Below the pieces are notes generated by a model. It made no database searches. It saw only the letters and a program-made list of their open reading frames with translations, and had not been told where the DNA came from. From Urbifossiella sp046350095 (GTDB lineage Bacteria > Planctomycetota > Planctomycetia > Gemmatales > Gemmataceae), in contig JAXMBA010000003.1 of assembly GCA_046350095.1 (NCBI GenBank), positions 620,001 to 684,000 of the forward strand: a stretch of 64,000 nucleotides of DNA. Direction: 5' to 3'. A program made the translations under genes and the position numbers. The number at the start of each line of letters is the position of its first letter. The stretch's first letter is position 1. Shown piece after piece: positions 48,769-58,486 of the stretch.

Positions 48769-49773
48769 ATGACCCGCCTCGCCGGCCCGCTGCTGCTGTT
48801 GTTCGCGTCGGGCCTCGCCGCCCCGGCCCAGCCCGCCGACGCGGCGAAGCCGTTCGTCCCGCAGCCCGTCCTGCCCGGCGGCGTGGTGCTGCCGCTGTAC
48901 CCCGCCGACTCGCCGCGGCTGAAGAAGGAGCGGCTCCACGAGGCCGAGCGGTACAACACCACGCTCAAGGACAAGGCCGGCCCCACCCGCAGCGTCATCA
49001 ACGTGCACAACCCGTCGATCGAAGCCCACCTGGTGGGCGACGCGCCGGGGAACACGGGCGCGGTCGTGATCGTCGCGCCGGGCGGCGGCCACAACATTCT
49101 GTGGGTCGGGCCGGAGGGGGCCGACTTCGTGGCCTTCTTCCGGAAGCACGGCGTCTCGACGGTCGTGCTGCGGAACCGCCTCCGGGTGGACGGCTACGAG
49201 CCAACCACCGACGCGGTGAACGACGCCTTCCAGGCCATCCGGCTGGTCCGGTCGCGCGCGGCCGAGTGGAAGCTGGACCCGGCCCGCGTCGGCATCATGG
49301 GCTTCTCGGCGGGGGCCGAACTCGCCGCGCCGGCGGCGCTCTTCTACGACGAGTTCGCCCGCGCCAACGGCGGCCCCGGCGACCCGCTGGCGAAGGTGTC
49401 GGCGCGGCCCGACTTCGTCGGCGTCATCTACCCCGGCCCGACGCCGTTCACCCGCGACCCGGCGACTAAGATCCCGCGGGACGTGCCGCCGAGCTTCCTC
49501 GCCACGGCCGGCTCCGGCGACCGCGTCCACGCCCTGTGGGCGACCGACTACTTCTCGGCGATGCTCAAGGCCGGCGTCCCGAACCTGGAGATGCACGTGT
49601 ACGGCAACGGCGGCCACGGCGGCGGGCTGACCCCCCGCGGCGGCATCCCGTTCGGCACGTGGACCGACCGGTACGTCGAGTGGTTCCGCGACCTCGGCTT
49701 CCTGGGGCAGCCGGGCGTGCGGACGAAGGCCGCCGCGGACGTGGAGGCGTACGCGAAGAAGGCCGCGCGCTGA
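48769..49773 (+). CDS. Exported alpha/beta hydrolase, acetyl-esterase-like
   Basis: This encodes 334 residues with a signal peptide (MTRLAGPLLLLFASGLAAPAQ). The oxyanion region is VIVAPGGGHNIL near 102-113 and the nucleophile elbow is GFSAGAE (about 180-186). Asp in AGSGDRVHALWATDY and His in YGNGGHGGGL (about 281-290) complete the triad. This layout is that of BD-FAE/acetylxylan-esterase-like hydrolases of planctomycetes, often linked to polysaccharide use. The substrate is not determined. It precedes the LamG-DUF1549/DUF1553 gene on the same strand with a gap of 78 bases. Confidence 0.87.
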   Translation: MTRLAGPLLLLFASGLAAPAQPADAAKPFVPQPVLPGGVVLPLYPADSPRLKKERLHEAERYNTTLKDKAGPTRSVINVHNPSIEAHLVGDAPGNTGAVVIVAPGGGHNILWVGPEGADFVAFFRKHGVSTVVLRNRLRVDGYEPTTDAVNDAFQAIRLVRSRAAEWKLDPARVGIMGFSAGAELAAPAALFYDEFARANGGPGDPLAKVSARPDFVGVIYPGPTPFTRDPATKIPRDVPPSFLATAGSGDRVHALWATDYFSAMLKAGVPNLEMHVYGNGGHGGGLTPRGGIPFGTWTDRYVEWFRDLGFLGQPGVRTKAAADVEAYAKKAAR

Positions 49774-49851
49774 GCCGATTTCCGTTCCGGCGCGGCGGCC
49801 GTGGGGGTAGAATCGGCGGATGAAGCCCCGCCCTCGCTCTCCGGGCCGCGC

Positions 49852-52800
49852 ATGCCTCGCCTGACGGTCGCGCTCCTCCTCCTCGCCGTCCCGCTCCCCG
49901 CCGCGGCGCAGAACGACGCCGCCTCCGCCGACGCGCCCGTCGCCGTGTGGCGGTTCGACGGCGCGGCCGAACCCGGCCTGTCGCTGGACGATGCGAAGCA
50001 CCGCGAGCCCGGCCCGCGCCCGCCAGCGTACCCATCCTTTCCGGCCGGCAACACGGCGCTGGCGTTCACCGCGGCGCACCCGGCCGTCACCGTCCGCGAG
50101 GCCGACCTGCCCGGCGCCCGGCTGCGGTTCGGCAACGGCGACGCCATCACCCTCGAAGCCTGGGTCCGCGTCGCCGAGCTGAAGGAGGGCAGCTACGCCT
50201 ACGTCGTCGGCAAGGGCCGCACCCACCGGCCCGGCTTCCCCGAGATGAACCAGAACTACGCCCTCCGCCTGAAGGGCGAGAAGGGCGAGGCGCGGGTGTC
50301 GTTCCTGTTCAGCAGCGCCGCCGGCGACGGCCAGCCGGCCCAGTGGCACCGCTGGACGACGACGAAGGGCTTCACCCCCGGCGGCTGGCACCACGTCGCC
50401 GTCGCCTACACGTTCGGCGAGCCCGGCAGCGTCCGCGGCTACATCGACGGCGTGGCCATCCCGGGCACCTGGGACATGGGCGGTGCCACGCGGCGCGCCC
50501 CGGTCGCCGACGCCGACGACCTGACCATCGGCACCGGCAACGGCGGCGGCGCCGGCAACTCGTTCCGCGGGCTGCTCGACGACGTGACGATCTGGCGGGC
50601 CGCCCTCCCCGACGACGTGCTGAAGAACCGTTACCAGTTCGTGCCGCCGCCTCCGGTCGTGCGCCGCGCCGACCTGCCGCGGGGCGAGGTGCTGGTGCAG
50701 TTGTGTGAGGAGGGGATGCCGGCCCGCAACGCCTGGCCGGACGCGCCCCCGCCCGCCGCCGAGAGCTACCGCGAGCCGGCGTTCGGGTTCTTCGAGGTGC
50801 CGCACAAGTACGTGGACACGGGCGTCCGCGGCGACCGCGGCTACCCGTTCCTCCTCCGCGCCGCGGCGGTGGTCGAGCTGCCGCCGGGGAAGCACCGCCT
50901 GCTGCTGCGCGGCCGCGGGGCGTCGCGCCTGTACGTGGACGAGAAGCTCGTCCTCACCACGCCGTTCCCGCCCGGCACCGGCGACGGCCACGGCACGGTT
51001 CGCGCCCCCGAGAGCTACCTGAACCTCGGCCCCGACTTCCGCTTCGCCCCGCCCGGCAACGGCGAGAGCTGGGCGACGGTCGAGTCGAAGGGCGGCGAGC
51101 AGCTGGTCGTGCTGGAGTCGATCGTCGGGCACTTCCTCGGCAGCGCGAAGCGGCGGCCGGAGCTGGGCGAGACGGTGGTCGCCGTGTCGCTCGCCGGCAG
51201 CGAGTCGTGGCAACTCCTCGCACCGGGCCAGCGCGTGGTGCCGTACACCGACGCCGGCTGGGCCGCCTACGAGGCCGAGCGCGCGGCCCGGCTCGACGCC
51301 ATGAACGCCGCCGCCCGTGCCGCCAGGCGGGCCGAGCACGCGCCGTACTGGGAGACGCGCCGGGCCGCGGCGCGGCAGTGGCTCGCGGCCACGGCCGCGG
51401 AGCCGGTGCCGCCGCTCCCCGCGGGCTACCCGGCGCTCAACCCGATCGACCACTTCCTCGCCGCCCGCGTCGAGCAGGTGAAGGGGCAGGCCGCGACCCC
51501 CGCCGGCGGCATCGACTTCTTCAAGCAGGTGCGGCCGATCCTGGAGGCGAACTGCGTCGGCTGCCACGCCGGCGGCAAGGCGAAGGGTGGCTTGCGGCTC
51601 GACGGCCGCGCCGCCGCGCTCGACGGCGGCAAGAGCGACGGCCCCGTGGTCGTGCCCGGTAAGGCGGCCGACAGCCCGCTGATTCGTCGCGTGAAGTCCG
51701 CGGACGACGACGTGATGCCGCCGAAGGGGAAGCGGCTGACGCCCGAGGAGGTGCGCGTCCTCGAAGCGTGGGTGACGCAGGGCGCCCGCTGGCCCGACCT
51801 GGACGCCGCCCACACCACCCTCACGCCGCTCGCCGACGACCTGGTGTTCCTCCGCCGCGTCACGCTCGACACCGTGGGCGTCGTTCCCACTCCGGAGGAG
51901 ATCCGCGCCTTCCTCGCCGACGCTTCCCCCGAAAAGCGGACGCGTGTGATCGACGGCCTCCTCGCCGACCCGCGCTGGGCCGACCACTGGATGGGGTACT
52001 GGCAGGACGTGCTGGCCGAGAACCCGAACATCATCAACCCGACGCTCAACAACTCCGGCCCGTTCCGGTGGTGGCTGTACGAGTCGTTCCGCGACAACAA
52101 GCCGGCCGACCTGTTCGTGACCGAGTTGCTGCGGATGCGCGGCAGCGAGCGGTTCGGCGGCCCGGCCGGGTTCGGCACGGCGTCGCAGAACGACGCGCCG
52201 ATGGCCACGAAGGGCACGGTGGTCGCGGCCGCGTTCCTGGGCGTCGAGATGAAGTGCGCCCGCTGCCACGACGCGCCGGCGCACCGCTCCACGCAGCAGG
52301 AACTTTTCCAGCTCGCGGCGCTGCTCGACGGCAAGGCCGCGAAGGTGCCGGCCACGAGCGTCGTGCCGCGGGACAAGGCCCACCCCGGCGGCCGACCGGC
52401 GCTCATCAGCGTCACCCTCGCCGCCGGCGCGACCATCGAGCCGCGCTGGCCGTTCGCCGCGTTCGCCCCCGAGGACGTGGGCGCGAAGCTGGCCGAGTAC
52501 CCCGCCGACTCCCGCGACCGGCTCGCGGCGCTGGTGACGGCCCCTCAGAACGAGCGGTTCGCGCAGGTGATGTCGAACCGCGTGTGGGCGCGGCTGATGG
52601 GCCGCGGCATCGTCGAGCCGGTGGACGACTGGGAGCGCGGCCGGCCGTCGCACCCCGAATTGCTCCGCTGGCTCGGCCGCGAGTTCGTCCGCGGCGGGTA
52701 CGACCTGAAGGCGCTGACGCGCCTCGTGCTCACGTCGCACGCCTACCAGCGCGCCGCCGACCCGGCGCTCGCCGAGACGCCCGTGCTGTTCACCGCTCCG

Positions 52801-53526
52801 GCCCGCCGCCGGCTCGCCGCCGAGCAGGTCGTGGACTCGCTGTTCGCCGCCACCGGCAAGCCGTTCCGCGTGGAAGAAGTGAGCCTGGACGTGGACGGTG
52901 CCCGCGCCATGAACGCGTCGATCACGCTCGGGAACCCGCGGCGGGCGTGGATGCTGGCGTCCACGTCGAACGAGCGGGACCGGCCGAGCCTGTCGCTGCC
53001 GCGGGTACAGATGGTCGCCGACGTGCTCCAGGCCTTCGGCTGGCGCGGCTCGCGGCAGGACGCGCTGACCGCCCGCGAGGCGGCGCCGAACGTGCTCCAG
53101 CCGGCGATCCTCCAGAACGGCCCGGTCGGCCTGTGGCTCACCCGGCTGAGCGACGACCACGGCGTCACGCCGCTGGCCCTCGCCGCGAAATCGCCCGAGG
53201 CGCTGCTCGACGAGCTGTACCTGCGGGTGCTCACGCGCCGCCCCAGGGCGAAGGAGTTGGCGGCGTACGGCGACTACCTTCGCCCTGGGTTCGACGCCCG
53301 CGTGCGCCCGCCGGCGCCGGTCGTGGCGGAGGCGCGGCGGCCGGTGCCGTACGTGTCGTGGTCGAACCACCTGAACCCCGAGGCGAGCCTGGTCAAGCAG
53401 CGCGAGGAGGAGGCCGCCCGCCGCGGCGACCCGCCGACCGCCCGGCTCGACCCGGCCTGGCGCGGCCGCATGGAGGACGTGCTCTGGGCCGTGCTGAACT
53501 CGTCCGAATTCGTGTTCACCCCCTGA
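49852..53526 (+). CDS. LamG + cytochrome-like + DUF1549/DUF1553 protein
   Basis: This encodes 1224 residues. The ATG at 49852 opens a signal peptide (MPRLTVALLLLAVPLPAAAQ). Domains in order: LamG/concanavalin-like (about 30-260; ITLEAWVRVAELKEG, GGWHHVAVAYTFGE), a PA14-like beta region (260-480), PSCyt1 (about 560-650; NCVGCHAGGKAKGGLRLDG, CxxCH), DUF1549 (about 665-830; FLRRVTLDTVGVVPTPEEI and CARCHDAP) and DUF1553 (about 880-1215). The longer N-terminal part suggests carbohydrate or surface binding. It is followed after 11 bases by a DUF1501 gene, so the pair forms an operon, as at 1224-5044. Confidence 0.92.
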   Translation: MPRLTVALLLLAVPLPAAAQNDAASADAPVAVWRFDGAAEPGLSLDDAKHREPGPRPPAYPSFPAGNTALAFTAAHPAVTVREADLPGARLRFGNGDAITLEAWVRVAELKEGSYAYVVGKGRTHRPGFPEMNQNYALRLKGEKGEARVSFLFSSAAGDGQPAQWHRWTTTKGFTPGGWHHVAVAYTFGEPGSVRGYIDGVAIPGTWDMGGATRRAPVADADDLTIGTGNGGGAGNSFRGLLDDVTIWRAALPDDVLKNRYQFVPPPPVVRRADLPRGEVLVQLCEEGMPARNAWPDAPPPAAESYREPAFGFFEVPHKYVDTGVRGDRGYPFLLRAAAVVELPPGKHRLLLRGRGASRLYVDEKLVLTTPFPPGTGDGHGTVRAPESYLNLGPDFRFAPPGNGESWATVESKGGEQLVVLESIVGHFLGSAKRRPELGETVVAVSLAGSESWQLLAPGQRVVPYTDAGWAAYEAERAARLDAMNAAARAARRAEHAPYWETRRAAARQWLAATAAEPVPPLPAGYPALNPIDHFLAARVEQVKGQAATPAGGIDFFKQVRPILEANCVGCHAGGKAKGGLRLDGRAAALDGGKSDGPVVVPGKAADSPLIRRVKSADDDVMPPKGKRLTPEEVRVLEAWVTQGARWPDLDAAHTTLTPLADDLVFLRRVTLDTVGVVPTPEEIRAFLADASPEKRTRVIDGLLADPRWADHWMGYWQDVLAENPNIINPTLNNSGPFRWWLYESFRDNKPADLFVTELLRMRGSERFGGPAGFGTASQNDAPMATKGTVVAAAFLGVEMKCARCHDAPAHRSTQQELFQLAALLDGKAAKVPATSVVPRDKAHPGGRPALISVTLAAGATIEPRWPFAAFAPEDVGAKLAEYPADSRDRLAALVTAPQNERFAQVMSNRVWARLMGRGIVEPVDDWERGRPSHPELLRWLGREFVRGGYDLKALTRLVLTSHAYQRAADPALAETPVLFTAPARRRLAAEQVVDSLFAATGKPFRVEEVSLDVDGARAMNASITLGNPRRAWMLASTSNERDRPSLSLPRVQMVADVLQAFGWRGSRQDALTAREAAPNVLQPAILQNGPVGLWLTRLSDDHGVTPLALAAKSPEALLDELYLRVLTRRPRAKELAAYGDYLRPGFDARVRPPAPVVAEARRPVPYVSWSNHLNPEASLVKQREEEAARRGDPPTARLDPAWRGRMEDVLWAVLNSSEFVFTP

Positions 53527-53537
53527 CCGGACCGCGT

Positions 53538-54797
53538 ATGAACCGCCGCGACTTCCTGGCCGCGTCCGCCGCCCTCGCCGCGCCGCCGCTCGCCGCCGCC
53601 GACCCGCCCGCCCCGCGCGGGAAGGCCGAGGCCTGCATCTTCGTGTGGCTCGGCGGCGGGATGGGGCAGATCGACACGTTCGACCCGAAGGCGAAGGGGC
53701 TCAACAAGGGGACGCCCAAGACGGCCGGGTCGCTCTACGACTCCGTCGCGACCGCGACCCCGGGTGTGCGCTTCTGCGAGCACCTGCCGCGCGTCGCCGC
53801 GCTCACCGACCGCCTCACGGCCGTCCGCACGGTCAACCACAGCGTCGTGGACGAGCACGCCTTCGCCACCAACCTCGTCCACACCGGGCGCGTGACGAGC
53901 GGCAACGTCGTGTACCCGTCGGTCGGTTCCATCGTCGCTCACGAGCGCGGCGCCGCGGCGGCGGGCGTGCCGCCGTACGTGCTCATCGGCTACCCGAACG
54001 TCAGCCGCGGGCCGGGGTTCCTGGGGTCGAAGGCCGGGTACGTGTACCTCACCGACACCGCCGCCGGCCCGGCCGGGTTCACCCGCCCGGCGGACGTGGA
54101 CGAGGCCCGCGCCGCCGCCCGCCGCCGGCTACTGGCGGCGGCCGGCGCCCCCGCCCCGGCCGGGTCCGCGGCGGCCGGGTACGAGGCGGCGCAGGCCGAG
54201 GCGCTGCGGCTGGCCGGCCCCGGCTTCCTCCGCCACTTCGACCTGACGCGCGAGTCGTCGGCCACCCGCGAGCGGTTCGGCGGCGAGTTCGGCCAGCGCT
54301 GCCTCGTCGCCCGCCGACTGGTCGAGGCCGGGGTGCGGTTCGTCGAGGTGTCGCACAACCTGAACTTCCTCAACGGCACCGGCTGGGACGTCCACAACGA
54401 CGGCATCGACAACCAGCACCTGCTCGTGCGCGAGCTCGACGCGGCGCTGTCGGCGCTGGTGCTGGACCTGGAGTCCCGCAAGCTCCTCGACCGGACGCTG
54501 GTGGTGGTGGCGACCGAGTTCGGCCGGCCGCCGGAGTTCGACGGCGGCGGCGGCCGCGGCCACCAGGGGACGGCGTTCTCGATGGTGCTGGCCGGCGGCG
54601 GGCTGCGCCACCGCGGCGCCTACGGCGTGACCGACGACCTGGCGAAGCGAATCGTGAGCGACCCGGTGCCGCTGGTGGACTTCCACGCCACGATCCACGC
54701 CGCGCTCGGCATCGACCCGGCGAAGGAGCTGTACGACGGCCCTCGCCCGGTGCCGCTCACCGACGGCGGCAAGCCGGTCCGCGCCCTCTTCGGTTGA
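53538..54797 (+). CDS. DUF1501 family protein, Tat-exported
   Basis: This encodes 419 residues. It starts MNRRDFLAASAALAAPPLAAA, a twin-arginine signal. Marks are FVWLGGGMGQIDTFD, RTVNHSVVDEHAFATNLVHTGR, VEVSHNLNFLNGTGWDVHND and EFGRPPEFDGGGGRGHQG. The usual EFGRTP...GRDHW has become EFGRPP...GRGHQ, so this copy has lost the Asp-His-Trp segment. It is the downstream partner of the LamG-DUF1549/DUF1553 gene. Whether the change affects activity is unknown, as the reaction of the family is not established. Confidence 0.92.
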   Translation: MNRRDFLAASAALAAPPLAAADPPAPRGKAEACIFVWLGGGMGQIDTFDPKAKGLNKGTPKTAGSLYDSVATATPGVRFCEHLPRVAALTDRLTAVRTVNHSVVDEHAFATNLVHTGRVTSGNVVYPSVGSIVAHERGAAAAGVPPYVLIGYPNVSRGPGFLGSKAGYVYLTDTAAGPAGFTRPADVDEARAAARRRLLAAAGAPAPAGSAAAGYEAAQAEALRLAGPGFLRHFDLTRESSATRERFGGEFGQRCLVARRLVEAGVRFVEVSHNLNFLNGTGWDVHNDGIDNQHLLVRELDAALSALVLDLESRKLLDRTLVVVATEFGRPPEFDGGGGRGHQGTAFSMVLAGGGLRHRGAYGVTDDLAKRIVSDPVPLVDFHATIHAALGIDPAKELYDGPRPVPLTDGGKPVRALFG

Positions 54798-54827
54798 CCC
54801 AGGTCCGTGAGTGACGGGTACGCGACG

Positions 54828-54863
54828 CGACCCGGGCCGCGGTGCCGACCGCGGCCCGGGTCG
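54828..54863. terminator. Strong bidirectional hairpin between convergent genes
   Basis: CGACCCGGGCCGCGG (54828-54842) is the perfect inverted repeat of 54849-54863, with a six-base loop. It lies between the converging stops of the DUF1501 gene and the cadherin/PKD repeat gene. Confidence 0.65.
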
Positions 54864-54903
54864 TAGTGTTCCGATCGGACCAGAGGCCGGCCCGCCGGGC
54901 TCG

Positions 54904-57900
54904 TCACCGGCGCCCGCGCCCCCGACCCGGCTGGGAGTCGGGGTCGGCGTCGGGCAGTTGAGGCGGCGCGGCCGCGGTCAACTGTGCGGTCGCGGTGTAG
55001 AGCCCGCTCCTGGTGACGGCCAGGCAGGTCACGGTGTACTGGCCCGGCGCCGAGACGAGGAACGAGACCCGCCCGCCGACGGACGCGGCGACGACGCGGC
55101 CGCGCGGGTCGGTGACCACCCAGGCGATCAGGCTCGGGCCGGGGACGGCGAGGGCGGCGGTGAAGGTCACCGTCCGGCCCAGCTGGCTCGCCGCCGGGCC
55201 GGTCACCGTGAGCGGGGCCGTGCTCCCGGCCACCGTCACCTGGACGGAGTCGGTCGAGGTGCCGCCGTCGTCGTCGGTCACGGTGAAGCTGGCCAGGTAC
55301 ACGCCGCCGTCGGCCGGCACGAACGAGACGGCGGCGCCGGTGCCGGTCGCCACCACCTGCCCCGCCGGGCTGCGGACGGCCCAGGTCCGCGTGTGCGTGT
55401 CGGCCGTGCCGGGGTCGGCGAACGTCCCGGTCAGGGTGACGGTGTCGCCCCGGGTCGCGGTGCGGTCGGCGCCGGCGTTCGCCACCGGGGCCACGTTGCG
55501 GACGGTGACGGGAACGGTCGCGGTGCCGACGCCCCCGTCCCCGTCGTCCACGCGGACCGTCACCGTGTACACCCCGTCGTCGGCGTAGACGTGGGAGAGG
55601 GCGAAGCGCCCGTTGCTGTCGAGCACCAGCGGCCGCACCCCGGACCCGTCGCCGTAGTCCACCGTGACGCTCCAGGGGTCCAGCCCCGGGTCGGATAACG
55701 TCCCCGTCGCGGCGAACGTGCCGCCCTCGTCGATCGTCGCCCCCGGGCCGGCGGTGACGACGGGGGCGAGGTTGCGCACCGTCACGGTCCGGGAGTCCGT
55801 GGCCACCCCGCCGCGGCCGTCGGTCACCGTCAGGACGGCGGTGTAGACGCCGTCGTCGAGGTAGACGTGTGAGACGGCCGCGCCGGTGCCGGTGGAGCCG
55901 TCGCCGAAGTCCCACCGGTAGGAAAGGGCGTCGCCGTCGCGGTCGGCGGCCGTGCCGGCGAACGCGACCGCGGCGCCTTCGTTGGCGGTCGCGTCCGGCC
56001 CCGCGTCCGCCGTCGGCGGGTCGTTGACGGGCGCGACCGTTACGGTCACCGTCGCCGAGGCCGTGCCGCCGTGGCCGTCGGACACGGTGTAGGTGAACGA
56101 ATCGGTCCCGTTGAAGTCGCCGCCCGGGGTGTAGGTCACCGTCCCGTTCGCGTTGGCCGTGACGGTCCCGTGCGCGGCCGCGCCGACGGTCACCGTGAGT
56201 GCGTCCCCGTCCACGTCGGCGGCCGGCAGCGCCAGCGTGACCGGCGTGTCCTCGTCGGTCGTCGCCGTGCCGTCGCGAGCGACCGGGGCGTCGTTGACCG
56301 GCACGACCGTCACCGCCACGACAGCCACCGCGGTCGCCCCGTTCCCGTCGTTCACCGTGTAGGTGAAGGAGTCGGTCCCGTTGAAGTCGGCGGCCGGTGT
56401 GTACGTCACGGTCCCGTCCGCGTGGAGGACGACCGTCCCGTGCGCGGCCGCCCCGACGGACAGGACCAGGGCGTCCCCGTCCACGTCGGACGCGGGCGGC
56501 GTCAAGGTGACCGGCGTGTCCTCGTCCGTGGTCGCTGCGGCGCCGACGGCGAGCGGCGCGTCGTTGACCGGGGCCACGGTCACCGTCACGGTCCCGGTCG
56601 CGGTGCCGCCGTTCCCGTCGTCAACGGTGTACGTGAACTCGTCCGTGCCGTTGAAGTCGGCGTCGGGCGTGTAGCTGACCGTGCCGCGCTGGAGGGTGAC
56701 GGTCCCGTGGGCGGGGTCGGTGACGGTCACGATCAGGGCGTCGCCGTCCACGTCCGAGGCGTTCGCCAGCAGGTCCACCGTCACCGACCCGTCCTCGGCG
56801 ACGGCGAGCGCGCCGGACGGGGCGACCGGGGCGTCGTTGACCGCGGCCACGGTCACGGTCACGGTGGCGGTCGCGGTGCCGCCGTGGCCGTCGGCGATGG
56901 CGTAGGTGAACGCGTCCGTCCCGTTGAAGTCGGCCGCCGGGGTGTACACGAGCACCCCGCCGGCGCCGAGGCCCACGACCCCGTGGGAGCCCTGGGTGAA
57001 GCCGGTCAACGTGAGGGTGTCGCCGTCCACGTCCGTGTCGTTGTCCAGAACGCGGACCACGAGTGCGGTGTCCTCGGCGGCGGCCGCCGCGTCGGCGGCG
57101 GCCGCCGGGGCGTCGTTCACGGGCGTCACCCCGACCGTCACCGTCCCCGTCGCGGTGCCGCCGCGGCCGTCGGAGGCGGTGAACGTGAACTCGTCGAGGC
57201 CGGAGTAGTTCGGGGCCGGGGTGTAGACGAAGTCACCGGTCTCCGGGTTGGTGACGGTGACCGTGCCGTGGCGGGGGCCGGCGGCCACGGCGTAGGTGAG
57301 GGCGTCGCCGTTGGGGTCGGAGGCCGCGAGCCGGCCGCCCAGTACCGTGTCCTCGGCCGTGAACAGCATGACGGGGCTGGCGACCGGGGGGCGGTTACGG
57401 AGGTCGGCCGCGTACGCCACCACGTTCGGCGCGTACACCCGGGCGAACGGGCTGCCGGGCTGGCCGAGGAAGTAGTCGAGCGGGATCGACGAGTACACGA
57501 CGTTGCCGGCCCCGAACCGGTAGGAGAACGTGACGACGTGGCTCGGGTCGCCGGTCGTCAGGAGCTTGCGGGCGTCCGCGGGGAGGCTCGCCGCGGTGGC
57601 GTACCCGTGGCTCGAATTGCCGCCGTTGTCCAGGGTGGCGTTGGTCACCGCCCCGCCCGGGCCGTGGGTCAGCAGAGTGCCGTCGTCCAGCACCTGAATG
57701 TTGTTCGCGTCGGAGAAGTCGCGGACGACGTTGAACCCGCCCCCGCCGGGGAGGATGGATTCGGCGCCGTCCACGTACCGGTCGTGGATGACGAGTGTCA
57801 GGCCCGCGCCGACGGCCGCCTGGACCGAGTCCAGCCGGGAAAGGTACTCGGAGCCGTAGGCGCCGTTGAAGAGGTTCTGGACGACCAGCACGTCGAGCCC

Positions 57901-58128
57901 GGCGAGGTCGGCCGGGGTGAGGTCGTACAGCCGCACCGCGGTGTGCCCGGCGGCCGTGATCGAAGCGACCTGGGAGTCGATACCCTGGAAGTACGCCATG
58001 TCGTAGTACCCGACGACCGCCGGAACGTCGCGGGCCTCGAGCGGGTGCAGAACCGGACGGAACGAGTGGCGGGGGGCGCACCGGGTGTTCGGGTCGGCGG
58101 CGCGGCGGAGCCAGGAGCGGAGGCCCAT
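54904..58128 (-). CDS. Giant exported cadherin/PKD repeat protein
   Basis: This encodes 1074 residues. The ATG at 58128 follows GGGAG. The N-terminus (WLRRAADPNTR, then VLHPLEARDVPAVVGY) carries the planctomycete LExRxxP-type motif. Residues about 50-285 form a glutamine-amidotransferase-like fold (LAGLDVLVVQNLFNG, AGLTLVIHDRY, GAGNVVYSSIPLDYF). Five cadherin-like repeats of about 90 residues follow, each ending VNDAP/VNDPP. Three PKD-like repeats (YRWDFGDGS) and a degenerate copy come next. The tail is a short Pro/Arg-rich end. The repeats resemble adhesion proteins. A calcium-binding DxDGD pattern recurs in each cadherin unit. Confidence 0.88.
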   Translation of the reverse strand: MGLRSWLRRAADPNTRCAPRHSFRPVLHPLEARDVPAVVGYYDMAYFQGIDSQVASITAAGHTAVRLYDLTPADLAGLDVLVVQNLFNGAYGSEYLSRLDSVQAAVGAGLTLVIHDRYVDGAESILPGGGGFNVVRDFSDANNIQVLDDGTLLTHGPGGAVTNATLDNGGNSSHGYATAASLPADARKLLTTGDPSHVVTFSYRFGAGNVVYSSIPLDYFLGQPGSPFARVYAPNVVAYAADLRNRPPVASPVMLFTAEDTVLGGRLAASDPNGDALTYAVAAGPRHGTVTVTNPETGDFVYTPAPNYSGLDEFTFTASDGRGGTATGTVTVGVTPVNDAPAAAADAAAAAEDTALVVRVLDNDTDVDGDTLTLTGFTQGSHGVVGLGAGGVLVYTPAADFNGTDAFTYAIADGHGGTATATVTVTVAAVNDAPVAPSGALAVAEDGSVTVDLLANASDVDGDALIVTVTDPAHGTVTLQRGTVSYTPDADFNGTDEFTYTVDDGNGGTATGTVTVTVAPVNDAPLAVGAAATTDEDTPVTLTPPASDVDGDALVLSVGAAAHGTVVLHADGTVTYTPAADFNGTDSFTYTVNDGNGATAVAVVAVTVVPVNDAPVARDGTATTDEDTPVTLALPAADVDGDALTVTVGAAAHGTVTANANGTVTYTPGGDFNGTDSFTYTVSDGHGGTASATVTVTVAPVNDPPTADAGPDATANEGAAVAFAGTAADRDGDALSYRWDFGDGSTGTGAAVSHVYLDDGVYTAVLTVTDGRGGVATDSRTVTVRNLAPVVTAGPGATIDEGGTFAATGTLSDPGLDPWSVTVDYGDGSGVRPLVLDSNGRFALSHVYADDGVYTVTVRVDDGDGGVGTATVPVTVRNVAPVANAGADRTATRGDTVTLTGTFADPGTADTHTRTWAVRSPAGQVVATGTGAAVSFVPADGGVYLASFTVTDDDGGTSTDSVQVTVAGSTAPLTVTGPAASQLGRTVTFTAALAVPGPSLIAWVVTDPRGRVVAASVGGRVSFLVSAPGQYTVTCLAVTRSGLYTATAQLTAAAPPQLPDADPDSQPGRGRGRR
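56000..57370 (-). repeat. DNA-level tandem repeat coding cadherin-like units
   Basis: Five units of about 270-285 bases can be followed by the recurring GTCGTTGAC/GTCGTTCAC junction at about 57110, 56829, 56550, 56284 and 56010. Units are diverged but keep runs such as GACTCCTTCACC/GGCACGGCC. Homogenisation by recombination seems probable. Confidence 0.75.
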
Positions 58129-58486
58129 GGTCGTCTCCCGGGGGGCGGGGCGGGGCGGGGTAGGGGTGGCGGGTACGCCGGTGGAGCGTCGTGGCCCCCT
58201 CCGGCGTCGGGAAACGCTAGGTTCCGAACACGAAGATGCAAACCCGAGTGGGAGGCAACCCGCGGATTCGCTCGTCGGAACGGGCTTCTTGAGGCAGGTG
58301 AGGAAAATCTTCGCCCCGTTCAACGCCCGAACGAACGCGACGTTGCCGATCGGATACAGCCCATGAAGGAGCTCCCGACCGCCGGGCGGTTCGTGGTACG
58401 ATCCCCCGGCGACCGAGTGTCACGCCGCACCTTGCCGACCCACCGTATTCGCCCCAGTTTGACCGCCCGCCCCCGAGGTGCCCGTC
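58129..58486. other. Divergent intergenic region, 358 bases
   Basis: This lies between the cadherin/PKD gene and the ceramidase-like gene and should contain both promoters. A modestly AT-richer part is at about 58210-58340. A GAGGTG at 58475-58480 is the ribosome site of the ceramidase-like gene. No extra gene was seen. Confidence 0.45.

Noticed and set aside
48724..53370. Long open frame on the minus strand opposite the LamG-DUF1549/DUF1553 gene
   Set aside because: The composition is shadow-like (Arg, Gly, Val-rich, no motifs) and the plus-strand gene is clearly real.
56000..57370. Regular repeats suggestive of a CRISPR array
   Set aside because: Units are about 275 bases, diverged and in frame with a coding sequence; there are no short identical repeats or unique spacers.
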